A stretch of DNA of 64,000 bases from Trichoplusia ni (Eukaryota; Arthropoda; Insecta; Lepidoptera; Noctuidae). Positions 12,274 to 26,285 of the stretch are shown here, piece by piece (within the stretch, counting starts at the first letter, position 1; the number at the start of each line of letters is the position of its first letter). The position numbers and the translations under genes are program-made. The DNA lies in assembly GCF_003590095.1 (NCBI RefSeq), contig NC_039486.1, forward strand, positions 5,826,336 to 5,890,335, read 5' to 3'. The notes under the pieces are model-generated. The model saw only the letters and a program-made list of their open reading frames with translations, made no database searches and was not told where the DNA came from.

Positions 12274-15200
12274 TGAATACGTAAAGCTGACTGTCGCGAA
12301 ATACGCCACTAGCAAAATGTATGCCTTGTATGACGAGTAACCATTGAGTTTTTTTAAACTTCTTAACCCACCAAAGCAAAATCTATTTTTTTAAAATACT
12401 ACACCATCATCCAAACCAATATAAATAGACCCGCACTTGAATACATTTCCCATACTAATGTGAACAATAAAATTATGCAGACAGTTCTTAAACAGCTTCA
12501 TTTCGCCGTATGCAAATTAACCAATCGTATGTGATGTCCGCGATGTCAATCGATACTGAAATAAAACGATACAAAACCAATATTGCGGCCGAATGACTGA
12601 GCCGATATCGTTTATTCGCTCCGTATTGACTGACTACAAAATGCAAAAGCAGTTATGAATGAAAAGTGTGTTAATACACTCTTATCAGGCACGCACACTC
12701 GTAAGTGCGGTGGTTTCGTAATTAATGCTGAATTAGTATCGATAACTTAAATAGGGAATTAATATTATTATGGTTAATTATAGTGTGAATAGTCCTCTTC
12801 TATGGTTTATGTTGTTTAAAGACTCAGTATACCGCGCCGCTTTTGAGAGCCATTTTTAAAATACTGTATTTGTATATGAATCTATATTTCAGAAAATAGC
12901 TCTAGTAGCAGTGCACAAAATAAGTAATTCATTTAATAGGCGAATATCAATTTGTTCATAATATTCTTGTATTTCTCTTCTTTTTGTTTAAAAAAAGTAC
13001 TGGTCAACTATATTGATAATATAATCTGCGCTAATGTTCGCGGCTTTAGCTCGGTTCATTAACAAAAGGAAATTAATTGTCTTTAAGATTTAGTTTAATT
13101 ATAACGTTAAGACGACCACATTGAAATAATAGTCTAGGTTTTAACAATAAATGATTTTAATGAACGTGTGCAAATTGTCAATTACTTTCCTAGCAACAAA
13201 ATCAGAGTTTGACAAATGATATACGAATCAGACTTGATATTACACTAAGCATTTGTGTTAGGAGTTTAATTACTTTCGCTATTGACAAAACCAGGAATTT
13301 AATATATATAAAATCAAACGGAATATGCACACAAAACAAACTTTATTTTATACAACTTTTTTCATAGTTCACCGAAGTAGTCAAAGCCTGCGCGCAGGCT
13401 AACATATGCATATTCAATTCAAAAATAAAATCAAACTGCTAGTTCTGACACATACCGGGTTGCAGTCACTTTACTTAACATTTTTATTTATAACAAAACC
13501 ATTGCGACCATTACCATCACCAAAAGTAATAACCTTGAAGTTTTGAAACACGGCGTAGAACATATGTCTCTTCTACAACTCTAATAATGTAACTACGATG
13601 ATGAACTTCTATTCAATGCCGATATACTGCATTGACACTATGGATGACACCTTACACGGCGGTTGCGAGTCAGAGAATCTGACATTACCAGTTTCTCTCT
13701 CTCTCTCTCTCACCTGAGAGTGTCCTTCACGATTTCCCAACCAAGAAAAGGCCTTAAGACAATGCCCTAATGCAATTGTGACTGACTTTGTTATAAGACC
13801 TTCTTGCATTGTAGAGCCAGTAAAGCACTTTTAAATACCAAATGTCATCATTAAAACTATGTAGTCCCATAATTGTACAAATGTAAGTCCATAATATATG
13901 CGTACTATTATAGAGATGGACTTAAATGTAGATTTGCATTTGACCGCTTCCTGACATTTCGGATTTAACCGACAAATTTTAGAATATGTGCGTAATTCTG
14001 TACGTTCATATCACTCGTGACACAGGGAGACAAGTACGAACGTCAGAACACAAAACGAGAGGTCCTAGTATTGTTTAGGATAGAAAATAAGTTGACTTTA
14101 ACTGAATAAAAGGAATGTATTAAAAATTTTGTATTGTATGTAAATTACGTATTGTGATTATTAAAAAATATAATGTCGATCAATTTAATTAATTTTAAAT
14201 AATGTCGTACAAATTACCTGTTAAAATGGCAAAAACAAATATGTTCAAAGAAAAAAGTTCAAAATAACTAAAGGAACATGGTCAATATGGTCATATTATG
14301 TAACATGACACAATATTGTCAAACAAGAATACTGATTAAAATTTGTATGGAAAGTCCAACATTTCTTTTCAAGAAGGTTTTTTTTTATTTCCTAGATAAT
14401 GAGACTATGCTTAGACATCGTCAAGACACATTAAATACTTTGTTTGCTGTATATTTTGCTGCCATTTACACAAAAGAAGAGTTAAATATTCATGTTCCTC
14501 TGTATATACTTACATTACCTTTTAAATACACATGTTTAATTTCTCTTAAAGCTCACGACGTGACAAAAGCAACTTGCAAGTCAAACGGGCCGCTCATGTA
14601 TCTTCGTCATTACGTTCATTCGACTAAAAGCACTCGATCTCGTAAAACGATTGCTATGTACTCGTATTTGTTCACATTTCTTTCACTTAATTTAGTTTAA
14701 GTAGAACGATCCTTCTCGATACGTTAGCTTGAAAGATTAAAGTTTTTAATCCATTTAAATAATTCGGTGCAAATATCGGTACGAATGGATTTGCCAAAAT
14801 TGGTTTTATTTTATATAAAGTTAGTAAAATCCGCTTAATGAATTTGAAATCAATGTAAATAAATTAGACGAATACAAGTACAAGAGTACAGACCGACACT
14901 TGTTAATATGCAAAACGCTCCACGAACAGAACTAGTCATATTTTTCGCAACCAAAGCGTTACTTACGCTTCAGTACATTTTATTTACGTATTGATTTTAA
15001 TAAACCCGTTCGTTCTATTTGTATTGTAATCGTTACCAGGCGATTTTCAATATAGGCACAGTGTATACCATCCATTTATGCCTTACAATGTATTCTGTTT
15101 CAACCTTACTCTAAGGACGTCCTTTGTTTCAATATAAGGCTTTTTACACAGTTCAGCAGTTTACAATTATAGTTTTCTTGGTAAATTTTCGATGAAAATA

Positions 15201-17164
15201 CAATACGTGATATTCTAAACAATTTATAATATCATTATCTGCAAGTAATGAACATATTTCACAACAAATATAAATACGTCAAAAACAATAATAAAAACGT
15301 ATTTATCGGTGACCGAGGTTTTTACGGAGAGGTTATAAATAAAAATAATAATGTGACCAACGTACATAAACCGTATCTACCTACCTAGTAGGAAATTAGA
15401 AACGCAAATTCTGTGTACAAAGCCCCTAGTTTTGTGTGATTTACGATGTTTACTCAAGCGACGGCGTGTTTAATAACCCACTGAAAGGTATGTACGTATG
15501 TAAATGTGAGCAAAGCACCCAATTTACATAGGTGGCCAGGTACATGGTTATGTTTTACTTTCGCGTCGCTGCCTCGCTACATCGATGCAAAATTAACACA
15601 AATGTCTGTTTTAATTGTCTACTTAAAACTCTTTTCCCTTGGCGTGACCTTTTGTTATTTTTCATTCCTTTTCACAAATACCCGAGGTATTTAAATTACT
15701 GATAGGAAATATATTTATAATTTTTTGTACAATTTAATTTTGAACACGAACTTTTATTTTCTAAGTGAAAAAGTTCATGATACCTTATCTAAAATTCGTT
15801 TGAATAGGCTTCCTAAAACTTCAATAGCGCCGCGATAACCGCCCGAAAAAATGTAGAAAATGATATTTGCAGTGACCTCGTAACTTTGACTCTGTAAGTT
15901 CATAGAAAAATGGGTATAATATGGTGAAAAAACTATCCCAAATCTGATGTGGGCCCCATCCATCATGTAAGGCGACAGGGACGAAGGCTTGTCGACCCTA
16001 ATCGAACTCTATACACACACACAACCGACTATACCCTTGTATCTCGCCATATTTAGATACTTTCATTTGTATCCTCACGATACAAGCCGTGCATAATACA
16101 TGAATGTAACCAAATGTAACCGCAACACGATTTTGTCAAGGCAACAATGTAAGCACTTTATTTCTGAATCAATGTACTTACTTATTAAGGTGTACAGGCA
16201 GCAATTTGACTTTGCTTGTTAACATTATCATAATAAAAGTTGTGTTTCACATGTGTTTTTATACGCTAGTTGAATCCTACGTCTTTATCTGCTTTCTTTT
16301 GATAAAAATACTAATTTTCAGTACCATTTCAGCTACAAAAATAACCTGAATTACTTCTTCACGGCCTGATCTTATCAAAATTGGTCCAATAGTTAAACCA
16401 TACTATACTGTAGCCTGACCCAAATGATAGTCTTAAGCCTCACCATTAATGTGTAGCTAAAAGTATAAGCTTAAAAACTGTAATAACATGCAGACATAGT
16501 GGTTTCTTAGGTTTACGCGAATGTTAGACATTGAAATGAAACTCAATAAGTAAATGAAAAATAAGTACTTAAAAAAAGAAAAACAAAACCTGTTTATCTA
16601 TCTATAAACAGTCTTGGTATCTATTTTCAAAACAACACTCAAAATTACCAATTCAGGTAACAATGACGTAAATCAGTCATTTATTTATTGAATATGTTTT
16701 TGCATAAAAAGACACTCCAAGATTGAGATTATTCCATTATGATTGTTTACCTTTTAAGCATAAAGGTTGAGTTAATTAAAACTCGAATCAACAGCTAAGT
16801 CTCTATCAGATGATTTTTTTTCGTCTGACTTAATATTCTTAATAGCAATATTCCTGCCATTTTGTCCGGTTTTGCTACAAAAACAGTTTTGAATCAATAC
16901 CCATCAGTACTTCAGTCAGTCTACTCTGAATATTGGGGCATACTGTTTCAGGTAAATCGGTTGTTAGTTCAGTATGTATAGCATTAGTAATCCTTCGTTT
17001 GCAGTTACCGGCTGTGTCAGAGTGCTATTCAAACAGACTATGAAAGTAAGGTATTAGGAAGTGCATCTGTGTTTGTACTCAAAGCACTGTATTGGAATGA
17101 GGTACTCGCTTTTGCTGTTATTGAACAACTTGTGTATAGCAATTAACCTAGTTTTATATGTATG
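12274..17164. other. AT-rich non-coding stretch
   Basis: No recognisable exon was found. It holds a (CT)n run at about 13693-13712, a perfect 16-base palindrome at 13385-13400 (agcctgcgcgcaggct), and a 140-codon plus-strand open frame at 14278-14700. That frame has no family resemblance and the base composition of its surroundings, so I treat it as chance. Confidence 0.55.
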
Positions 17165-17374
17165 TATGATCCCAAAAAACGATGACATTTATTTCGTTTT
17201 CGCCCGTGACCACGATACCTGCAAAGGTGTCGAAACGTCGGGAACTAAAATCTAAAATTAAAACGCGATAAAATCCGTAAAAGTAGTTCATTTCAACAGT
17301 CAGACACTTCAATGTAAGTATCTTTAATGGCCCTAATGAAAACGAAATAAATGTCATTGTTTTTTGGGATCATA
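17165..17374. mobile_element. Non-autonomous DNA element (MITE) with 37-bp terminal inverted repeats
   Basis: The left end (17165-17201, starting tatgatcccaaaaaac) and the right end (17338-17374, ending gttttttgggatcata) are inverted repeats of 37 bases with a single mismatch. They enclose 136 bases with no coding capacity. The ends begin with TA, compatible with a TA target site as in mariner-like elements, but the family is not established. The internal 'gtcgaaacgtcggga' is a motif I associate with dispersed repeats of Lepidoptera. The total length of 210 bp is in the MITE range. Confidence 0.8.
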
Positions 17375-18271
17375 TCGAAATAGCGTCGGAGAATGAAGAT
17401 TTAGCGTAAAACAATCTTAAAAAAACCTTACAAACAAATTTATATTTTACTTGGAAGCAATAAAGCAGCTTTTTGTCCATCAAAGGGAGTACAATAACAC
17501 AATTTATGTAACTAACCTGTGCTCCATATTAATCGACAATAAATAACAATGGCTGCAATATTAACTGATAATATAAGCAGATTTATTACGCCCTCGAAGT
17601 TTAATCACATAACACAGATAGTTAATCAATTAATAAGTAATAAAATAAAATTGTTATTTATCTACATTTTCTGTGTGCGTAATATTATAATTTCTCTTAA
17701 TTTAATTTTGAAAAAAATTGTATACTAATTTTTAATGTTTCTGAACTTAGTAAGAATCTTTGATTTGTTCTCTTTTTGAAAACAGTCTTATCCATAGAAA
17801 TCTAAATAATAAGGTAAATTTAGATTTTTTATGGTCTTATCCCTTTTGCAGAAAAACCCTGTTAGGAAATTAGAATGTATAAGATTATGGCTCACGTTCT
17901 TTAAGTAAAAAAACAACTTTTGCGTTACTTCAATGAACTGGTTCATCTTTCCAAAATAACAAGCAAAGGAACTCCAAAACGAGTTCGAAGTATCGATCCT
18001 GAATAGATCGACATGAATAGATACGGATTTTAAACCTTCTCAAAAGCAAACAATTCTTTAAACTTATCTCTAATGATACAAATCTCCTTTGTTTGTATGC
18101 AGCAGGGAGTTATCTATGGGTTTACCGTATATTTTATCAATCTTCCGATTGCCTTGTCTGCTTCAACTCGGTAAGAACTCCGCCCGAACACACGCGATTC
18201 TTCGAGAAATAAACCAGGTAAATACAGGTAAGGACTTAAAATCAATATTTCTTAATAGATTTATGTAAGTA
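17375..18271. other. AT-rich non-coding stretch
   Basis: I see no gene, splice pattern or clear repeat here. Confidence 0.55.
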
Positions 18272-18666
18272 CTAGCGGTCACCCGCGACTCTGCCCGCGT
18301 GGTATATCGTTTTTAAGCATGATTTTTTTTATAGTAAAAAGAACACTTTGTCTCTTATGTCACCAAAAACCCGACTACAAAGTTTCATGACGATCAGTGT
18401 AGTACTTTTCGCGTAAACGACAGTCGATCTAATTCAGAACCTAAAATGCTTTTCATCAAAATTTGTGATGTTAATTTTAATTATCTTCAATTTGTTGTTA
18501 TGGCGGCAACGGAAGTACACAGGGATATCATCTATGAAATATTCAACTGTCAAGTTATTGAGATGGTAACAGACACCCTGGCAACAGATGGACAGACAGA
18601 CGGACGACAGACGGAGTCTTGTAATAACATTATACAAATAATGTTCCAATTTACGGCTTATTTCTA
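18272..18666 (+). repeat. LINE 3'-end remnant
   Basis: It starts 'ctagcggtcacccgcgactctgcccgcgtgg', the usual first motif of a large class of lepidopteran retrotransposon 3' tails. It contains 'caaagtttcatgacgatcagt' and ends near 'ggacagacagacggacgacagacgg', also typical of such tails. No reverse transcriptase part is present, as expected for a 5'-truncated copy. Open frames on both strands within it are incidental. Confidence 0.65.
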
Positions 18667-19803
18667 AGAAATCTTTGTTGTATTGTGATAGGAGAAGTAA
18701 ATAATGGCAATCGTGAATTTATCGGAGTTTATTTTTCCTTGTTTTCAATTCTAAGAAGCTATTATTATTGCTGCGGCCTGGTCATGGTACTGGCAGCTTA
18801 ATGTGGATCTACTTTCTAATATCATTTTTAATCCCAGTAATCAAGTAGAAATGGTAAACAAAAAAAATATTGATGTACCTCGTGAATTCCAATGTTCCAG
18901 GTAAAAAATCACTAATGATGCTTGTTCCTAAAAGGTATTCTGATTAAAGTAACAGTACAAGCCAATGCAATAAAAAAAAAATATCCTCTTATATTTCATA
19001 ACTGCTGCTAGCTTAGGTGAATCAACAAAAGCTCCACGTTCACAGTTCATGTAACATGTTTCACCAAAACAAAGACCAGCGTATAGTTTATTCACGTTTC
19101 ATTTGCCCCTAAAGCCATGACTTCAAGCGGTAGGTACCTATGCTACTCGTTTGCTACCATTTGGCATTCTTCCCATCCCAAAAAATGGACGATACATTTT
19201 AAAAACTCTTGCAAATTACAGTGTAGGTTTGCATGCATGTATTCGTAATTTAAATCACAAAGTTTAGCATGCTTAACATACTTGCATGTTGAGGTGGCGA
19301 TTTACAAATTAGCTTACGCTGGTTTAAGTAAGACAAATAGCCATGTGTGTTAACTTTTTTTTGAGATTAAACGACGTCCTTGCCCGTTGTTGGTTGCCTG
19401 TTCTAGGTTTCCAACGTTTCTGAATATTATTTATTTTATTGGTATTATTAAACGGCTTCTGTAAATAAAATAAGCTGCGAGAATAAATCCTAACCTTTCA
19501 TATTAAAATGTTGTTTGTTGGGATTTATCCGGTGTTTATTTTGTCATTACCTTATAAAGGGTCTAAAATATTACTTTCCCATTATTTTGTCTAGGGATTT
19601 TGTATTATTAGGGTCTTTTTCATGGCTTAAAATAACACGCTTTGCAAATTATGGATTACTTAATGTATTTGTACCTTTTTCATTTATTACCTATTTCAGC
19701 TGTCAGCATGTCTGAAATCCTTCTGAAAAAAAGATTTAAATCTGAAATGACACAAGAAAGTGAGTAAGATAAATAAAATCTCTGAGTTCCTCTTTATTTG
19801 GCG
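18667..19803. other. AT-rich non-coding stretch
   Basis: No gene or defined repeat was recognised between the two LINE remnants. Confidence 0.5.
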
Positions 19804-20068
19804 ACTAGCTGTTGCCCGCGACTTCGTCCCCGTGGGTAGAAGATATAAGTTATGATTTAGGTATACCTGGCCGGTTTTTTTTTCACATTTTCCATTATAT
19901 CTTAGCTCCTATTAGTCGCAGCGTGATGGTTCATAGCCTAAAGCCTTCCTCGATGAATGGTCTATTCAACACAAAAATATTTTTTCAATTTGGACCAGTA
20001 GTTCCTGATATTAGCGCGTTCAAACAAACAAACAAACAAACTCTTCAGCTTTATATATTAGTATAGAT
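19804..20068 (+). repeat. RTE-like LINE 3' end
   Basis: It begins 'ctagctgttgcccgcgacttcg'. It passes through 'tagtcgcagcgtgatggttcatagcc' and 'agtagttcctgatattagcgcg', and ends with a (caaa)n run and 'ctcttcagctttatatattagtatagat'. The same end sequence recurs at 27319-27364 and in both orientations at 28395-28636. This is a 5'-truncated 3' tail, which I associate with RTE-type LINEs of Lepidoptera from memory. Confidence 0.75.
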
Positions 20069-23000
20069 ATAGATTCAGCAATTTAACATGTAATATGCTG
20101 GTTACTATAATTATAAAGAACATATATTACCAAGTCTAGCAACTACTAAGATTCACAAGCAAAGCAGATCTAAATCGTCAATGAAAAACAGCCATGTTTA
20201 ATAGACACTAAGAGGCCCGTGTTACATGAATATTAAATCAGTACTTACGTAGTTTCAAGTATCCGTCAGTTAGAAGCCCAAAATTTATGGTCAAACTTTG
20301 TTCAAGTTTCGAAAGGATATAGGCTATTTAAATACACCAACGAGTGTTCAAGTACAAAAGGCCTCCGTTGTTATTCTTGGCAGAATCGCTACTGGACTGG
20401 ACAATCTATCGGGAGAATGGAAGGCACGCCCACTGGCACAGTTCAACTCGTAAATAAACGGTTTACTTCAAACTTTAGTAACTTGTATAGTGGAGGATAC
20501 TTCTGATGATATTGGTTATAATTTGGAAGTATAAGTTTTCCTTAAATTAATTTAGGATTGCAATTTATCTTATAGATAATTTTCTCTGCTATAAGTATGA
20601 ATGAAGCTTCCGATATATATATGTATTTTTATTTGTTAATGTCTGTGTATTTTGGTTTCTGGGTCATTCTACTACCGCATTAGGTTAAGTAATCTGTAAT
20701 GGTAGATTAGTGTGATAATTAAATAAATAAATTCTCGTTTAAGTTTGAACTTAAATATAATTATAGCCAAACGTAATGAAAAACAAAACCTTTAGTTTCT
20801 ACCCATACCTCAATCTTTACCAAAAACAAACGAATTGTCTTCAAGAAGGTTTTAAGCTAGAAATTGCAAATGGCCGTTAACAACACACGTGTAAGCGTAG
20901 GTTTAATAGAAACCTGGAACTGTCTTCGGGACAAAGGCCTTTATACAGTGGAGAGAACCATGCGTGGGTTTACGTCAGTCAAATGCTTCAGATTATGACA
21001 TTCATGTTTGATCCAAATTAGAAACACTCAAAATATTCTTTTTGACTTTTTCATTTCAATTATGCTGTAACCTTTCTATTGGTCTTTTTTGGCGTTTATT
21101 TCTGAAGTATTGTTAATTTACAATTGGAAATGTTTCATTTTTAGTACTGCCAATTAATCTTTATCTCCATATTATGAATTACATGAAATTGAAAAAGTAT
21201 TCAATAAACTTATTTATTTAATAAATGCATTCCTAAATAAATACTTTAGTGCTTTAATGAATTTTTTATTAATTTTAATTTTGTAAAAGTATTTTTTTTC
21301 CAGGGTCGAAGACAACTTCTGGAAAGGCCACTTTCTTCATACCCAAAGGCGATGAAGGCTGTTGAGCCAAAGTCAAAATAAAGGTCATGTTTACTGTTCA
21401 CGCAGAACTTGATTTAGGATCGAATATTTTAATAGAATCCTTAAGCGGTTTTCAAATCTTTTACCTACATAATAAGTTGCGGGATAACTTAGTAGTTAAG
21501 AAATAACAAAACTGATTCAACTCCACTCTATTTGAATAAAAGTCTTCAAAGAATGGAATGTGTGTCAACAGTTATAGAGGCTTATTGTATGCGTACAATT
21601 CAGAAAACCTTTTTAAATGTAACTAGCTAATCGACACCATTTTGAATGAACAAAAGTCTATAAATAAGTATAAAAGCGAACTTCACAAGCCAACCGCAAA
21701 CAAATCCTAGGTAGGTACATAGTTGGTTAACAAACAGGGCCAAAACTGCCCCCATTCCAACTTCGGCTATTATAATTCTATAACAATAGCAATCTCCAAA
21801 CCAAATGGCGGTCAATACCTTTGATAAATATGAAGGATCTAAATTGGAACCTTCAAACAATTTAATAATGAAACTGTGATATTAGGAGTATTTAAAAGTA
21901 CTTGCAAGTTTACCGTGGAATTTCCGTAGTTCAGTGGGATTGACTTGGTATGGAAAGTTAAAACCTCTTAAGTCCGTTAGCGAGAAAAAAAATGTTTTAA
22001 TTTTTCAATACCTTTCATAGTATCGAAATAGGGACTCATGACGACACTTGTCAGTAAACAGCCTCAACCTATCATTGAGTTTAATTCGTAATATGGAAGA
22101 TGCTTTTTATTTTTGAGAATATATTAAAATAGTTTTCTTGACCAACATTATTTAATGAACCTATAGCTGAGCAAAGGTTCATTAGACTTTCAACTGACAG
22201 CTTTAACTTCAAGATAATGAAAAATACATTGTCAACATCCCAATTATTTCTGTTTCGGTATACCTCCTGCTTTCTGTATGTCCCGCGAATGTTCGTACGT
22301 CAGACATATTGAAATGAATTTAATTTGTGGTCTGTTCTGGATTCATGCATTGTTAGTGGCTTTATTCATTTTTCCTGCATACGTATTCTAGTGGGTTTTT
22401 TCGGACCTTTTTATAACTGACTTCCACTAATAAGGTTTTATATACACTTTATAAAAGTTTTGTAAATGTTAGTGTTAAGTCTGGTTTTGCAATTCAAGCT
22501 TATTTAAGTAATAGGTATAATTTGGTAAAGAATCGAATTTAATTTAGGTTATGAAAGACAATGCAGAAATAATAATAATACCTACTGAAAAAAAAACTAT
22601 ACGAGATTCATTGATCCACTACTTTTCATTCCACAAAAATAAAGTTTTATTAGAAAAAATATTTATTAACAAAATAAACGTCGACTCAACAAACACTATT
22701 CGCGTTATGCGTAATATCGCGCCCAGACACACTAGAAATTGGGATGCATTGAGCCGAGGGGACGCGCGCACACTGTCATGTGTCAAACTGACTGTCCAAT
22801 TGTTAAATGGATAGCCAGTGTCCGCTGAGTGAGACGATGCACCCGGCGGGACGTCGCTAAATCTGCCCGCCAATGATACGGCGTAATTGAGAGATTACCC
22901 AACCTACAAATATCTACATTAAACACCATATACTACGCAAATTCATAACATAATACGAGTATCTCAAGTACCCACTCAAGAAATTTCCCGACAAAGAGAT

Positions 23001-24449
23001 TTACGCATGAAAGCACTTGATAATTACCAAACTGCGTACACAACTATCAATTTAATTGTGATTGACGTCAACAATAAAATTTGCTACGCCATAGTAACTC
23101 GAAATATTCGTATCAGCTACACGTGAAAATATCTAATAACACATTTCATATCTCTCAAATCAGCTGTTATCATTATGGAAAATCGCGAGCGTGTTTTAAA
23201 AATGAAGTTAGTTTATTACCTTACGTATCCGTATAATTGAAGGTTCCAATTAAGGGGGAAAAAAGATTTTCTTAATTAGATGCCAAGGTGAAGATAACTC
23301 GCTTGGAGCCAAATCGTCAGCTCGTTGCGTGACTAACCGACGATTTATGACTTAATAGCCAAGTCCGCGCGTTAAGTAGGCCTTAGATAAGGCGCTTCTA
23401 AGTGATTGTCGGCGCTCACAACAATCGTAATTACTCGAAACTACTATCTTCCCCAGCCACACGCGATCTCTTTCATCGTCTAACTTGAATTGTGCTAATT
23501 GCTTCCCAACACTATTTCACAAATCATTGCTATTCGATTCGAGGCTATTTAGCGATTGTGTGGTTAATGAGGAAGTAGTTTAGGAACGATTATGACTGCG
23601 CGATAGTCGAGTGTGTTTTGTTTATGACTTTCGCATTCCAAGTTCCAGGGTAATTAATAAATCGAGTTAAATTATTTCAAACAACATTTTACAGACAATG
23701 GGTTTGTTTGTAAAATTCTAATTCTATTTCAACATCTTCAAGTGCTTGTTCAAACTTGGGAATAATAAAAGGCCTATTGAAACGGAACATTGTTAGTAAA
23801 GATGAATGAGTTTGGGCAGAAAAACAATAACTGGAATCTAATTAATAGGGAAGAAATAATTTTAAATTATATTATTACATCTTGTGAGTTTAACGCCGAA
23901 ATTATAGAGTTCCTTGTTAATATTAAAATCTAATAAAACCCGATGAGTGATGCTTTGTTGTTGGCTCATAATTTGAATTTATCTGCAAATTATAAAAGCG
24001 TTATTAATGGAGTACTTAAAATTCAGAAATTTAAATTAAATTTTATCTAGATAAACAAAGTACCTATTGATGGTTAATAATTATTATCATGTTAAACCCA
24101 AAAAGTGTTGTGACAGTGAACAAATGTATGCGACATAGCTACATATAATAAACAGTATACATTTATATATATTTCTAGCTTTAAAAGAATAACTCACAAA
24201 ATAATTGGATCATGTAGCATTCGACATATTTATGTAAAGTTATAGATTAAAGGGTTACTAAGTTGTTTGATGTTTCACGATTTATAAAGTCACTCAGAAA
24301 GTATTCACATTTACATTCGACATGAAGTTTTAACGAACATCCATCGTTACAGCCGACAGCTAAAATGGAATAAGTACAATTTTGTGGGTCCAATTAGTGA
24401 GTTACATTGAGTCTCGACTACATTTCTCCTCTCATTTCTATACTTTCAG
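20069..24449. other. AT-rich non-coding stretch with one GC-rich patch
   Basis: No gene was recognised. A GC-rich patch at about 22690-22875 contains a minus-strand 84-codon open frame (22619-22873, start MAGRFSDVPPGASSH). Its first half has coding-like composition, but its second half runs into ordinary AT-rich sequence. A second richer patch is at about 23280-23480. Neither has a domain or paired splice sites I can defend. Confidence 0.5.
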
Positions 24450-24581
24450 TTCGGGATGAACAATTGTGTGCAAATTAGCAGTGACAAGCCACGGTGGGGA
24501 CCGCACCCTGGGACCGGGACACACTGGCGAGCAAACTGGACGACAAAAGGCGATCGTCAGAGTCGAAACAGTGAAACTTAG
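24450..24581 (+). CDS. Possible terminal exon of an unidentified plus-strand gene
   Basis: A pyrimidine-rich acceptor ends at 24449 (ctatactttcag). The next 43 codons are open to a TAG at 24579-24581, while both other frames close at once. The peptide begins FGMNNCVQISSDKPRWGPH, ends GDRQSRNSET, and has four tryptophans in a GC-rich island in otherwise AT-rich DNA. An internal ATG is at 24456. I do not recognise the sequence. It could be the last coding exon of a gene with long introns, a 5' non-coding exon, or chance. No upstream exon was identified. Confidence 0.3.
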   Translation, partial: FGMNNCVQISSDKPRWGPHPGTGTHWRANWTTKGDRQSRNSET

Positions 24582-26285
24582 TTGACCCTAAATCATAAAA
24601 TTCTCTGAACAGAGCTAGAAGTAAGACGGGCCAAAAGTATTATAAAAGATTTTTGTAAAATGTTTATAATAATTTCAATTTTCATATCGCGTTATGTCAA
24701 AGCCACCTCTAAGGATAGAGTTTAGGTTAGCATAATGTAAAAGAGATCCTAAAAGACGACTTATGACTTTGAAGTGGTACGCCTCTACAAACAGTTTATT
24801 GCACTGTTCGGTTTAATGACAGAAGCAGTTCCGTGCTAATAGATTATTGTAGAGTAGTACCTTCAAAAATGTATTTCGATTTTCTTCTATAATAGTCCTA
24901 CGTTTGGTTACATGTTATTAAAATCTTATTATTACTTAAAAACATTTCCAACCAAGTTAGACTCAAATAGTACGACGAAAATTTCTCATCCGTGTGTAAA
25001 ATAGAATATTAATCGTCCTTGCAAATAGTTGGGACCTTTATAATGAACTTTCATTTCACCGCGGCTTTCAATTTTAATTTTCTATTCTTACTTAATATTA
25101 ATAGTTTGCGAGTAGCCACAGCAAATGATTGTCTGGTAATGCCATTTTATTAGCTGAAATTACTATCCATAATCTGTATTGGTTAAAGCGGAATTATAAT
25201 GACGTGAATTTCAAACGTAGCTTTAATATTTTGATAATGATGTTTCACTTTAACGCGTGGGGTTAATGAAATTGAGATTAATTCGTATGTCGTGTAATAT
25301 AGATACATATATTATGTACCATATTTATTATTGACAATGATAAACCTTTTTTCTGCTTCTTAGGGCAATAATACTAGCTGAAATTGCCAAATGAAGACGT
25401 GCGTTTGAAATTCAAATCGGGCATTTTTTTTTACTTGATAGTTATAATTACTGAGTTTTATAGTGTGTCGATTTATCAACTCCCCGGTATAATTGCGATA
25501 AAAATTGCATCAAGCCGTTGGTCTGGACTGTGCTGTGTTGTTTTACAACAGTAAATAAGTCATGGTAATTCTGAGTACACATTCAAGAACTACGTCATCA
25601 ATTGAAATGGATTGAGGCGAGTAGACCTGTTCTCCGTATAACATAGAGTATATTCGATCAACCGAAAAGTCTCAAAATGAAGTTGAGTAAAGATACATTT
25701 ATTAATAAAACTTTTATCGTGATGAATAACATCATTCGTAAGATAAACGTTATATTTAAGTGTTTCAAAAGATTACAACGATTAACTACGACTGCGTTGC
25801 CATAAAACAGAAAAGTTTAAACTAAACCAATCCCAACCCATTTAAAAACTTAGCAGGCACAAAACTGAAACTGCTTTGAATAAAATAACGTGGTTTTAGT
25901 ACTTTGGTAGGTACTATAATTTAAATAAACAGAACCTAATATATATTGAAGTAATATCGTTCGGGGCTCAATATAAATAATTCAATTTCCTTTTAGTGTG
26001 ACCCTTTATAGGCAATCTATCCTAAAATAACATAATTCGTAACGATAACGGCTTATGGTAATGGAAAGGAATGAATTTTACATTGTAAATCAATATGGCC
26101 GGCCTATCGAATCGGTTATAAAGTCCACAAACTGTTGTAATTTAATATTGTAGAAGATGTTTGGTTTGTCAGAACTATTGTTTTAAATGGAAAATAAGTT
26201 TATCTTAGTTTTACGCTTTCGCAATTTAATTCGAAGTTTAGTAAATATTATACGATTAATATAATTTAGTAAGTGATAACTTCGA
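24582..26285. other. AT-rich non-coding stretch
   Basis: No coding or repeat signal that I can support. Confidence 0.5.

Noticed and set aside
13385..13400. Perfect 16-base palindrome
   Set aside because: Short palindromes are expected at this length of sequence and nothing around it suggests an operator or recombination site.
14278..14700. 140-codon plus-strand open frame
   Set aside because: No motif, no family resemblance, composition like the flanking AT-rich DNA and no splice signals around it; probably chance.
19804..20066. Tandem (caaa)n run considered as a microsatellite or array
   Set aside because: It is the regular penultimate part of the LINE 3' end; there are no spaced repeats that would suggest a CRISPR-like array.
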